Shown here: positions 1-5,739 of the stretch, one piece after another
Layout: each line of letters starts with the position of its first letter
Position numbering within the stretch: position 1 is the first letter of the stretch
Origin: CALAED01 sp937891035
Lineage (GTDB): Bacteria > Actinomycetota > Actinomycetes > Streptosporangiales > Streptosporangiaceae
Direction: 5' to 3'
Assembly: GCA_035642125.1 (NCBI GenBank)
Contig: DASQSZ010000051.1
Span: forward strand, 1-9,996
Length of the DNA stretch: 9,996 nucleotides
Translations under genes and position numbers: made by a program
The notes under the pieces: generated by a model
The model's database searches: none
What the model saw: only the letters and a program-made list of their open reading frames with translations
Told to the model about the DNA's origin: nothing

Positions 1-139
1 CGCCCGGCTGCGCGGCGGGCGCGGCGGGGGCGGCGGACGGCTCGCCGGCAGGCGACTCGTCTGGCTCGTTGCTCAGCGCGTCCAGCGAGGCAAGCTGCTC
101 TTCGAGCGAGCGACCCTTCTGCTGATCGTTCTTGGCCAC
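1..139 (-). CDS. Unrecognised protein, N-terminal fragment (runs off left edge)
   Basis: Only the first 46 codons lie in the window. The reading begins MAKNDQQKGRSLEEQLASL and continues into an acidic then Ala/Pro-rich stretch, which looks like a disordered, cytoplasmic N-terminus. I prefer the GTG at 137-139 because the purine-rich AAGGGGG at 146-152 (read on the minus strand) lies 6 nt upstream of it. The ATG two codons earlier (143-145) abuts that ribosome-binding site directly. The gene is divergent from the quinone oxidoreductase gene and shares a gap of about 130 bp with it. No domain is visible and I do not recognise the family. Low-complexity tails like this precede membrane or regulatory domains in many actinobacterial proteins, so nothing can be said of its function. 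Confidence 0.6.
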   Translation of the reverse strand, partial: MAKNDQQKGRSLEEQLASLDALSNEPDESPAGEPSAAPAAPAAQPG

Positions 140-162
140 CGTCATCCCCCTTGCGGGCCAGG

Positions 163-192
163 CTTTACGCGATCAACGAGAAACGCGTAAAG
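163..192. promoter_or_regulatory. Perfect 9-bp inverted repeat in divergent intergenic region
   Basis: CTTTACGCG (163-171) is matched exactly by CGCGTAAAG (184-192) across a 12-nt spacer, so the half-site centres lie 21 bp (two helical turns) apart. The surrounding sequence is clearly poorer in G/C than the flanking genes. Because of the symmetry, each strand reads TTTACG, 18 bp, then TAAAGA or TAAAGC, a weak -35/-10-like pair in both directions. This could be an operator for a dimeric regulator, a symmetric divergent promoter, or both. An RNA hairpin is possible but has no U-tract. The regulator is unknown. Confidence 0.45.
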
Positions 193-259
193 AAAGACTA
201 AGTCACATCCCAAGCCAACCAATACCGACCACACGCATATGGGCTCAGCGTGGCACCAG

Positions 260-272
260 TACCGTGCTCGGC
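260..272 (+). promoter_or_regulatory. Candidate leaderless -10 for the quinone oxidoreductase gene
   Basis: TACCGT at 260-265 fits the actinobacterial TANNNT -10 pattern and lies 7 nt before the ATG at 273, so transcription would start at or next to the start codon. There is no Shine-Dalgarno sequence before this ATG, which supports a leaderless reading. No convincing -35 box is visible 17-18 bp upstream. The alternative is a promoter in the 163-192 palindrome and an untranslated leader. Confidence 0.3.
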
Positions 273-1229
273 ATGTTCGCGATCGTGATCCGTAAACCGG
301 GTGGGCCGGAGGCCCTGGAGTGGGCCGAGGTCGACGATCCCGTCGCCGAGGCCGGTCAGGTGATTTTGGACGTCGTGGCGAGTGGCGTCAACCGGGCCGA
401 TACGATGCAGCGCCGCGGCCTTTACCCGCCGCCGGAAGGCGTCGTCCCCTACCCGGGGCTCGAGGCCTCGGGCCGCATCAGCGAGGTCGGCCCCGGCGTG
501 CGCGACTGGCAGGTCGGCGACGAGGTGTGCGCGTTGCTTGGGGGCGGCGGCTACGCCGAGCGGGTCGCGGTCCCGGCCGGGCAGCTGCTGCCGATCCCAT
601 CCGGCGTGGGGCTCGTCGAGGCGGCGGGTCTGCCCGAAGTCGCCTGCACGGTCTGGTCGAACGTGTTCATGCGTACCCGCCTGACGGCCGGTGAGACGTT
701 CCTCGTCCACGGCGGCGGCAGCGGCATCGGCACCATGGCGATCCAGCTCGCCCGCGCGGTGGGGGCACGGGTGCTGTGTACTGTGGGGAGTGCGGAAAAG
801 GCGGCCCGCTGCCGGGAGCTGGGCGCGGACCTCGCCATGAACTATAACGAGGAAGACTTCGTCGAGGCGGCGCCCATCGACGTCATCCTCGACAATATGG
901 GGGCGGAGTACTTGCCGCGGAACGTTCAGGCCCTGGCGACCGGCGGCCGCCTCGCGGTGATCGGGTTGCAGGGTGGCGCCCGCGGCGAACTCGACCTGGG
1001 CATGCTGCTCGCCAAGCGGGCCGAGGTGCACGCGACGTCGCTGCGTACCCGCCCATTAAGCGAGAAGGCCGCGATCATCGCCGCGGTGCGCGAGAATGTC
1101 TGGCCGCTGATCGAGTCGGGCGTGGTCCGGCCGATCATCGACAGACAGATCACCATGAGCGATGCCTCGCAGGCCCATCGGATCATGGAGGCAAGCCGTC
1201 ACTTCGGCAAGATCCTGCTGAGGGTGTGA
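273..1229 (+). CDS. Zinc-independent NAD(P)H quinone oxidoreductase (MDR family, PIG3-like)
   Basis: This is a 318-residue member of the medium-chain dehydrogenase/reductase superfamily, in the quinone oxidoreductase group that lacks zinc ligands. Residues 38-52 (SGVNRADTMQRRGLYPPP) are the group's catalytic-domain signature. PGLEASGRISEVGPGV follows at 61-76. The Rossmann dinucleotide-binding loop is HGGGSGIGTMAIQLA at 146-160, and the SLRTRPLSEKA segment at 256-266 is typical of the PIG3/TP53I3-like branch. It likely reduces quinones or enals with NAD(P)H in the cytosol; the substrate cannot be read from sequence. The open frame extends 47 codons further upstream, but that part is low-GC, lacks family similarity and covers the palindrome, so I start at MFAIVIRKPG, the normal family N-terminus. 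GTG at 264 is a minor alternative. The stop lies 10 bp before bpa, so the two are probably co-transcribed. Confidence 0.93.
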   Translation: MFAIVIRKPGGPEALEWAEVDDPVAEAGQVILDVVASGVNRADTMQRRGLYPPPEGVVPYPGLEASGRISEVGPGVRDWQVGDEVCALLGGGGYAERVAVPAGQLLPIPSGVGLVEAAGLPEVACTVWSNVFMRTRLTAGETFLVHGGGSGIGTMAIQLARAVGARVLCTVGSAEKAARCRELGADLAMNYNEEDFVEAAPIDVILDNMGAEYLPRNVQALATGGRLAVIGLQGGARGELDLGMLLAKRAEVHATSLRTRPLSEKAAIIAAVRENVWPLIESGVVRPIIDRQITMSDASQAHRIMEASRHFGKILLRV

Positions 1230-1239
1230 GACTGGATAT

Positions 1240-1803
1240 ATGAACGAGCCGCGGAACACCGATCAAAGCCAGGACCCGCAAGTCGTCATCGTCGGCCCGG
1301 ACGGCATCGCCGTCGAGGGCGGCCAAGGCGGCGGCGATGGCGAGAACGAGGGCGACGAGCGTCCCGTCACCGAAATGGTCGAGCAGCCCGCGAAGGTCAT
1401 GCGGATCGGCAACATGATCAGGCAGCTGCTCGACGAGGTGAAGGCGGCGCCGCTCGACGAGGCCAGCCGGGCCCGGCTCAAGGACATTCACGCTTCGTCG
1501 ATCAAGGAGCTGGAGGACGGCCTCGCGCCCGAGCTCGTCGACGAGCTGGAGCGGCTGTCGCTGCCGTTCACCGAAGACTCGGTGCCCAGCGAATCGGAGC
1601 TGCGCATCGCGCAGGCTCAGCTGGTCGGCTGGCTCGAGGGGCTGTTCCACGGCATCCAGACGACGCTGTTCGCCCAGCAGATGGCGGCAAGAGCGCAGCT
1701 GGAGCAGATGCGTCGGGCGCTGCCGGCCGGCATGGTTCCGCCGGGCGCCGAACAACAGCAACAGCAGCCGCCTGGGCGGGGCACCTCGGGTCCCTATCTG
1801 TAG
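1240..1803 (+). CDS. bpa: Bacterial proteasome activator Bpa/PafE
   Basis: The 187-residue product matches the actinobacterial Bpa/PafE family (formerly DUF2587). These proteins form a dodecameric ring that docks on the 20S proteasome and opens it without ATP, feeding it unfolded or partly folded proteins without pupylation. The helical core is highly conserved: VEQPAKVMRIGNMIRQLL at 47-64, PLDEASRARLKDIHASSI at 71-88, ELEDGLAPEL at 90-99, and ELRIAQAQLVGWLEGLFHG at 120-138. The acidic, Gly-rich first 45 residues are the variable disordered region. Residues 171-176 are a short Glu/poly-Gln stretch. The extreme C-terminus, GPYL, occupies the place of the gate-opening GQYL tail of the M. tuberculosis protein (Rv3780); the Tyr-Leu end is kept but Gln is replaced by Pro. 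The Shine-Dalgarno is weak (GGA at 1234-1236), and the 10-bp gap after the oxidoreductase gene suggests read-through transcription. Confidence 0.95.
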   Translation: MNEPRNTDQSQDPQVVIVGPDGIAVEGGQGGGDGENEGDERPVTEMVEQPAKVMRIGNMIRQLLDEVKAAPLDEASRARLKDIHASSIKELEDGLAPELVDELERLSLPFTEDSVPSESELRIAQAQLVGWLEGLFHGIQTTLFAQQMAARAQLEQMRRALPAGMVPPGAEQQQQQPPGRGTSGPYL

Positions 1804-1877
1804 GGGCCGGCCGCACCGGCGGTCCGCGGCGGCAGCCCTAGCGCGACGGCAGCGGCGGCAGCGGCGACGGCTAGGCA

Positions 1878-2687
1878 TCACGGCACGGGGAAGAGCTCTT
1901 CCAAAACGTGCGCGACGCCGTCGTCGTCGTTGCTCGGGGCGCGCTGCGCGACCGCTGTGAGCACGTCCGGGTGGGCGTTCGCGACCGCGTACGACCGGCC
2001 GGCCCACGCCAGCATCGGCAGATCGTTGGGCATGTCCCCGAAGGCCACGACGTCGGCGGCCGCGATGCCCCGCCGCGCGCACATCCGGGCGAGCGTCGTC
2101 GCCTTGCTCACGCCGAGCGCGCTGATCTCTAGCAGCCTGGTGCCGTTCGAGTGCGTCGGCGTCACGATGTCGCCCACCTCCCGTACGGCGTGTTTGAGCA
2201 GCTCGTCCGCGTTCGCCGTGGGGTGTCGCGCCAGCAGCTTGGCGCAGGGCCGGTCGAGCCACACGTCGCCGTCGGCGAGCTGCCCGACCATGGCCATGCG
2301 GTCCCAGCCGACGCGGTCGTAGCACGACTCGTACATGATGCCGTCGTTGTACTCCACGGCGAACCCGAGCTCCGGCAGCACCGCCCGCAGCCGTTCGACC
2401 GCCTGGCGCAGGGCCGCGACAGGGATCAGGTGCTGCTCGACGACCGACTCGGTGTGCAGGTCGTACACGAGTGCGCCGTTGGCGCAGATCGCCAGTCCCT
2501 GGTGGGCGACGGCGGCGGCGATGTCGCCCACCCAGCGCGGTGGGCGCCCGGTCACCAGGACGAGCGTCGACCCCGCCCGCTCGACCCGGCTCAACGCGGA
2601 GATGGTACGGGCGGACACGGTGCCGTCCGATCGGACGATCGTGCCGTCGAGGTCAGTGGCCACGAGCTGAGGGGTGGGTTGCGACAT
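1878..2687 (-). CDS. HAD-superfamily hydrolase, Cof-like (IIB cap) phosphatase
   Basis: This 269-residue protein carries all four HAD motifs: I, DLDGT at 12-16 (nucleophile Asp12, acid/base Asp14); II, Thr46 in LVLVTGRPP; III, Lys195 in ALGVSKATTLARM; IV, FGDMPNDLPML at 216-226 (Asp218 and Asp222 binding Mg2+). The large insert between motifs II and III (about 80-185) is the C2B cap of Cof/YbiV-type enzymes, which dephosphorylate sugar phosphates, nucleotides or cofactor intermediates. The specific substrate is not predictable. The ATG start is supported by GAGGTGAT immediately upstream, a long match to the 16S anti-Shine-Dalgarno. It is convergent with bpa (74-bp gap) and divergent from the truncated haemoglobin gene. 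A HAD gene of this kind near serS and pheA is, as I recall, a common actinobacterial arrangement; here the haemoglobin gene sits between it and serS. Confidence 0.92.
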   Translation of the reverse strand: MSQPTPQLVATDLDGTIVRSDGTVSARTISALSRVERAGSTLVLVTGRPPRWVGDIAAAVAHQGLAICANGALVYDLHTESVVEQHLIPVAALRQAVERLRAVLPELGFAVEYNDGIMYESCYDRVGWDRMAMVGQLADGDVWLDRPCAKLLARHPTANADELLKHAVREVGDIVTPTHSNGTRLLEISALGVSKATTLARMCARRGIAAADVVAFGDMPNDLPMLAWAGRSYAVANAHPDVLTAVAQRAPSNDDDGVAHVLEELFPVP

Positions 2688-2717
2688 ATCACCTCTAGTG
2701 TCCCTCAGGAGGCGCCC

Positions 2718-2837
2718 TTGATCACCCGCCCGCGCCCTGTGACCGCCCTCACCATCCCGATCATGCTGTGTAAGCGGGACGCAGCGGATGCCTTACAACG
2801 CGCTTATCGCCAGGTAAAGTCCCTGTCGATATGCTGA
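2718..2837 (+). CDS. Possible small ORF upstream of truncated haemoglobin gene
   Basis: A perfect AGGAGG (2707-2712) lies 5 nt before a TTG codon that opens a 39-codon frame ending in TGA at 2835-2837, 51 bp before the haemoglobin start. The peptide would have a basic N-terminal part and hydrophobic residues in the middle, ending in Ser-Ile-Cys. No family is recognised. The start codon is TTG, the frame is short, and candidate promoter boxes for the haemoglobin gene lie inside it, so it may be only a chance frame. It is listed because of the strong ribosome-binding site. Confidence 0.15.
   Translation: MITRPRPVTALTIPIMLCKRDAADALQRAYRQVKSLSIC
2793..2820 (+). promoter_or_regulatory. Weak candidate promoter for the truncated haemoglobin gene
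   Basis: TTACAA (2793-2798) and TAAAGT (2815-2820) are spaced by 16 bp. They match the TTGACA/TATAAT consensus at 3 and 4 of 6 positions. They lie in the least G/C-rich part of the 201-bp gap between the HAD and haemoglobin genes and would give a leader of about 60 nt. A second possible -10, TATGCT at 2830-2835, has no good partner. No clear NsrR- or DosR-type operator was recognised by eye. Confidence 0.22.
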
Positions 2838-2888
2838 ACCTCCGCACGACCGGAGACGCGGGGGCCAAGAGGCAGGTGATCAGGCCGG

Positions 2889-3287
2889 ATGAGCGAGCCG
2901 ACCAAGTCGACCGAGCCGAACATCTACGAGTCGATCGGCGGTGAGGCCGCGCTCGTGGCCGTGGTCGACGACCTTTACGATCGCATTTTGGCCGATGGAC
3001 GGCTGGCGGGATTCTTCGCCGGCGCTCCGATGCCCAGGCTGAAGGGCAGGCAGGTCGAGTTCTTCGGCCAGGTGCTCGGCGGCCCCATGATCTACCAAGG
3101 CGCCGCCATGCGACGGGCTCACGTCGGCCGCGGGATCCAACAGGAACATTTCGAACTGGTCGCCGGCCATCTCACCGATTCGCTGCGCGCGGCGGGAGTG
3201 CCAGAGGCAACGATTACCGAAATCATCGGCATGGTCGCCCCGCTCGCCGATGAGATCGTGTCGTCCGCCGCCGTCCCCACGGACTGA
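2889..3287 (+). CDS. glbN: Truncated haemoglobin, group I (TrHbN-like)
   Basis: The 132-residue 2-on-2 globin aligns without gaps, from memory, to M. tuberculosis TrHbN with a 3-residue offset. Key positions are present: YESIGG (13-18) at helix A, Tyr30 (B10), Phe43 (CD1), Leu51 (E7), Gln55 (E11), Phe59 (E15), and the proximal haem ligand His78 (F8) in MRRAHVGRGI. VEFFGQVLGGP and LVAGHLTDSLRAAGVPE are family hallmarks. Tyr B10 with Gln E11 is the pair that stabilises bound O2 and supports nitric-oxide dioxygenation in TrHbN, so cytosolic NO detoxification or O2 handling is likely. The N-terminal pre-A segment is 10 residues of Ser/Glu/Pro/Thr rather than the basic extension of the mycobacterial protein. 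The ATG start has AGGTGATC at 2874-2881 in suitable position. The gene stands alone on its strand, diverging from the HAD gene and converging with serS. Confidence 0.95.
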   Translation: MSEPTKSTEPNIYESIGGEAALVAVVDDLYDRILADGRLAGFFAGAPMPRLKGRQVEFFGQVLGGPMIYQGAAMRRAHVGRGIQQEHFELVAGHLTDSLRAAGVPEATITEIIGMVAPLADEIVSSAAVPTD

Positions 3288-3355
3288 CCGTCACCGGACC
3301 GACCGTTCCAGACGGAACGGCCCGTCCAGGCGGAATCACCGTCCCGACGGACGAC
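3271..3355. repeat. Five degenerate tandem dyad units (CCGTC...GACGG type)
   Basis: Units begin at 3271 (CCGTCCCCACGGACTGA), 3288 (CCGTCACCGGACCGA), 3303 (CCGTTCCAGACGGAACGGC), 3322 (CCGTCCAGGCGGAATCA) and 3339 (CCGTCCCGACGGACGAC), with spacings of 17, 15, 19 and 17 bp. Each carries CCGT and, 4-9 nt later, CGGA, so most units are also small inverted repeats. The array starts inside the last five codons of the haemoglobin gene and fills most of the 90-bp gap before the serS stop codon. It could be a cluster of stem-loops ending both convergent transcripts, or a tandem protein-binding array. Confidence 0.55.
3303..3320. terminator. Hairpin between convergent glbN and serS
   Basis: CCGTTCC (3303-3309) pairs perfectly with GGAACGG (3314-3320) around an AGAC loop, giving a 7-bp stem. 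It starts 16 bp after the haemoglobin stop codon. There is no T-run on either side, but actinobacterial intrinsic terminators often lack one, and the stem is symmetric so it could serve both converging genes. It is also the most regular unit of the dyad array. Confidence 0.4.
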
Positions 3356-3377
3356 CTGGCACTCCCCCGGGCGCCGC

Positions 3378-4643
3378 TCAGCCCGCCACCGGGGTGAGGA
3401 CGTCCCGGCCGAGGTACTTGCGCAGCGCCGCCGGCACCCGAACCGAGCCGTCGGCCTGCTGGTGGTTTTCCAGGATCGCGACGATCCAGCGGGTGGTGGC
3501 GAGGGTGCCGTTGAGCGTCGCGACCGGCCGGTTCCGGCCGCCCGCCCCATCGTCCTTGAACCGCACGTTCAGCCGGCGCGCCTGGAACTCGGTGCAGTTC
3601 GACGTCGACGTCAGCTCGCGGTAAGTGCCCTGGGTGGGCACCCAGGCCTCGCAGTCGTACTTGCGGGCGGCGCTGGCGCCGAGGTCGCCGGCCGCCACGT
3701 CGATCACCCGGTACGGCAACTCGACCTTGGCGAGCATTTCCTTTTCCCAATTCAACAGGCGCAGATGCTCCTCGTGCGACTCGTCGGGGTGGCAATAGGA
3801 GAACATCTCGACCTTGTCGAACTGATGGACCCGGATGATGCCGCGCGTGTCCTTGCCGTACGACCCGGCCTCGCGCCGAAAGCACGACGACCAACCGACG
3901 TACCGCCGCGGCAGCTCGGTCACGATCTCGTTCATGTGGTAAGCCGCGAGCGGCACCTCGGACGTACCGACGAGGTAGAGCTCGTCTTGGGGCAGGTGAT
4001 AGACCTCGGGCGCGTGCGCGCCGAGGAAGCCGGTGCCCTCCATCGCCTCGGGCCGCACCAGCACGGGCGGGTACATCGGCGTGAACCCGGCCGCGAGCGC
4101 CTGCTCCATGGCGAGATTGAGCAGGGCCAGCTGCAACTGCGCCCCCACCCCGGTCAGGAAGTAGAACCTGGCTCCGGAGACCTTGGCGCCGCGCTCGGTG
4201 TCGATCGCGCCGATCAGCTCGCCCAGCTCCAGGTGATCGCGCGGCGTGAAGTCGAAAGCGGGCGGCTCGCCGACGTGCTCGAGGACGACATAGTCCTGCT
4301 CGCCGCCGGGCGGCGTGTCGGCTTCGACGACGTTGGGGACCGACTTGAGGAGCGTCTGCAGCTCCTCCTCCAGCCGCGAGGCCTCGGCGTCGGCGTTCTT
4401 GACCTGCTGGGCCAGGTCTTTGGCCCGGTCGAGCAGGGCCTGTCGTTCGTCGCCCGTCGCCTTGGAGACCGACTTGCCGACGCTCCTTTGCTCGGCGCGC
4501 AGCTGCTCGAAGCCGGTCAGCGCGGAGCGCCGCCGCTCGTCGAGGTCGAGCAGCCGGGCGACGACGGCCTCGTCCTCGCCGCGGGCGCGCTGCGAGGCGC
4601 GCAGCCGGTCCGGATCTTCTCGAAGAGCTCGCAGGTCGATCAC
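3378..4643 (-). CDS. serS: Seryl-tRNA synthetase
   Basis: This 421-residue class II aminoacyl-tRNA synthetase charges tRNA-Ser (and tRNA-Sec where present) with serine in the cytosol. The N-terminal tRNA-binding coiled coil spans about 25-100, rich in Arg/Glu/Ala/Leu heptads. In the catalytic domain the serine-binding TSE loop is at 227-229 (LVGTSEVPLAAYH). Motif 2 runs from about 254 to 281 (CFRREAGSYGKDTRG followed by HQFDKVEMF). Motif 3 is at about 378-411 (NGTLATTRWIVAILE then VPAALRKYLG), including the ATP-binding arginine. Length and ends are normal. The start is the GTG at 4641-4643, giving the standard MIDLRALRED N-terminus. There is no Shine-Dalgarno, but a -10-like hexamer lies 7 nt upstream, so it is probably leaderless. 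It follows pheA on the same strand after a 134-bp gap that holds a 15-bp tandem repeat. Confidence 0.98.
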   Translation of the reverse strand: MIDLRALREDPDRLRASQRARGEDEAVVARLLDLDERRRSALTGFEQLRAEQRSVGKSVSKATGDERQALLDRAKDLAQQVKNADAEASRLEEELQTLLKSVPNVVEADTPPGGEQDYVVLEHVGEPPAFDFTPRDHLELGELIGAIDTERGAKVSGARFYFLTGVGAQLQLALLNLAMEQALAAGFTPMYPPVLVRPEAMEGTGFLGAHAPEVYHLPQDELYLVGTSEVPLAAYHMNEIVTELPRRYVGWSSCFRREAGSYGKDTRGIIRVHQFDKVEMFSYCHPDESHEEHLRLLNWEKEMLAKVELPYRVIDVAAGDLGASAARKYDCEAWVPTQGTYRELTSTSNCTEFQARRLNVRFKDDGAGGRNRPVATLNGTLATTRWIVAILENHQQADGSVRVPAALRKYLGRDVLTPVAG

Positions 4644-4656
4644 AGAGTCGAGGCTA
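4644..4656 (-). promoter_or_regulatory. Candidate leaderless serS promoter (-10)
   Basis: Read on the minus strand, TAGCCT (4656-4651) is followed by 7 nt and then the serS GTG. TAGNNT is a common actinobacterial -10 form, and the spacing places transcription initiation on the first base of the start codon. No good -35 is visible; the expected place is close to the 15-bp tandem repeat. This would let serS be expressed independently of pheA. Confidence 0.45.
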
Positions 4657-4674
4657 CCGGTGCGACCCAGTCGT

Positions 4675-4708
4675 CCGCGCGCTCATTACCCGCGCGCTCA
4701 TTACCCGC
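4675..4708. repeat. 15-bp tandem direct repeat upstream of serS
   Basis: A 34-bp stretch repeats exactly with a period of 15 (about 2.3 copies); the core CGCTCATTACCCG appears at 4680 and 4695. It lies in the pheA-serS gap, roughly 32-65 bp upstream of the predicted serS transcription start. It may be a duplicated regulator site or a recent replication-slippage duplication. Nothing else is recognisable in this gap. Confidence 0.7.
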
Positions 4709-4777
4709 TCGGTCAGCGCCCCGCGGTCGGCGCGACGGTACGCCACGCGGTCAGCGGCACACCGGCGCCGCCGGCTC

Positions 4778-5713
4778 TCACTTGCCGTCGGCGGGCAGGC
4801 CGGTGCGGATGGTACGCAGCCAGGCCTCGGCCGCGGTGAAGTCTTCGTCGCGCGTGCCGCGCCGGATCTGCGGACGCACCTCGTCGGCCCGCGGATAGCT
4901 GCCGAGGAAGCGCACCCCGGTGCAGACGCGGCGCAGCCCGGTCAGCGCCTCACCCACGCGCGCCTCGCTGACGTGGCCCTCGCAGTCGATCCAAAACAGG
5001 TAGCGGCCGAGCCCGTCGCCGGTGGGCCGGGACTGGATGAACGTCAGGTTGACCCCGCGCACCGCGAACTCGGTCAGGATTTCCAGCAGCGCGCCGGGAT
5101 GGTCGTCGGCGATGAACGCCACGATCGTCGTCTTGTCCGCGCCGGTGGGCGCGGACGGCGCACAGGGCAGGCGCAGCGCGACGAAGCGGGTCATGGCGTC
5201 GGCCACGTCATGAATGTCGGACACGAGCGCGGTGAGCCCATAGCGCGCCGCGGCGAACGAGCCGGCCAGCGCCGCGTCGTAGTGCCCGTCGGCGACGTGC
5301 TGCGCCGCCTCCGCGTTGGATGTGGCCGCGCGCCATTCGGCGTCGGGCACGTTGGCGGCCAGCCAGCGACGGCACTGCGGCTGGGCGTGCGGATGGCTGG
5401 CCACCGTCTTGATCTGGTCGAGCGTCGTCCCCGGCCGGACGAGCAGGGCGAACGACACGGGCAGGTGGACCTCGTCCACGATCTGGAGCGGCTCGCCCGT
5501 CGCGAGTTCGTCCAGCGTCGTGGGCACCGAGCCCTCGACCGAGTTCTCCAGCGCGACCAAGGCGACGTCGGCCTCGCCCTGGCGGACCGCGTCGAGCACC
5601 GCGGTGACCGTGGAAAAGGGCAGGTAGTCGCCGTCGGCGGCGTAGGGCAGCGTGCGCAGGGCGGCCTCGGTGAAGGTGCCCTGCGGGCCGAGGAAGGCGT
5701 AGCGGTCCGGCAT
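4778..5713 (-). CDS. pheA: Prephenate dehydratase with C-terminal ACT domain
   Basis: The 311-residue monofunctional enzyme converts prephenate to phenylpyruvate, the committed step to phenylalanine. The catalytic domain (about 4-183) begins YAFLGPQGTFTEAAL, contains ENSVEGSVPTTLDEL at 56-70, and has the essential Thr-Arg-Phe triad at 175-177. The ACT regulatory domain follows (about 194-272), with the GALL motif at 207-210. The second effector motif, normally ESRP, reads QSRP at 227-230. A polar tail of about 35 residues ends the protein. I choose the ATG at 5711-5713 (MPDRYAF) over a GTG two codons upstream because TAGGCT lies 8 nt before this ATG, fitting a leaderless transcript. The gene starts 26 bp after the DUF4446 stop and lies upstream of serS on the same strand. 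Feedback control by phenylalanine is expected through the ACT domain. Confidence 0.96.
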   Translation of the reverse strand: MPDRYAFLGPQGTFTEAALRTLPYAADGDYLPFSTVTAVLDAVRQGEADVALVALENSVEGSVPTTLDELATGEPLQIVDEVHLPVSFALLVRPGTTLDQIKTVASHPHAQPQCRRWLAANVPDAEWRAATSNAEAAQHVADGHYDAALAGSFAAARYGLTALVSDIHDVADAMTRFVALRLPCAPSAPTGADKTTIVAFIADDHPGALLEILTEFAVRGVNLTFIQSRPTGDGLGRYLFWIDCEGHVSEARVGEALTGLRRVCTGVRFLGSYPRADEVRPQIRRGTRDEDFTAAEAWLRTIRTGLPADGK

Positions 5714-5727
5714 AGGCACTCAGCCTA
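5714..5727 (-). promoter_or_regulatory. Candidate leaderless pheA promoter (-10)
   Basis: On the minus strand TAGGCT (5727-5722) lies 8 nt before the pheA ATG, in the 26-bp gap after the DUF4446 gene. There is no Shine-Dalgarno. The match to the TANNNT pattern and spacing is like that before serS. No clear -35 is seen, and its expected position lies within the end of the upstream gene. Confidence 0.42.
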
Positions 5728-5739
5728 CGCGGTGCACGA

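Noticed and set aside
132..272. N-terminal extension of the quinone oxidoreductase (47 codons)
   Set aside because: The extension has no family counterpart, lies over the AT-richer palindromic intergenic region, and its start lacks a ribosome-binding site. Homologues begin at MFAIVI-like sequence.
1804..1877. Possible terminator between convergent bpa and HAD genes
   Set aside because: CCTAGC (1837-1842) can pair with GCTAGG (1870-1875), but the 27-nt GC-rich loop is itself repetitive and there is no T-run; a 5-bp GCCGG/CCGGC stem is also too short to call.
1183..2325. 380-codon minus-strand frame across bpa and the HAD gene
   Set aside because: It is antisense to bpa and out of frame with the HAD hydrolase, both of which are clear full-length genes. 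The translation is Arg-rich nonsense.
4741..4777. Possible pheA terminator
   Set aside because: The GC-rich sequence after the pheA stop contains only short imperfect inverted repeats and no U-tract, so no terminator can be supported.
3462..4898. Long plus-strand open frame antisense to serS
   Set aside because: It is the complement of a full-length seryl-tRNA synthetase. Its product is Arg/Gly/Leu-rich with no domain, as expected for a shadow frame in high-GC DNA.
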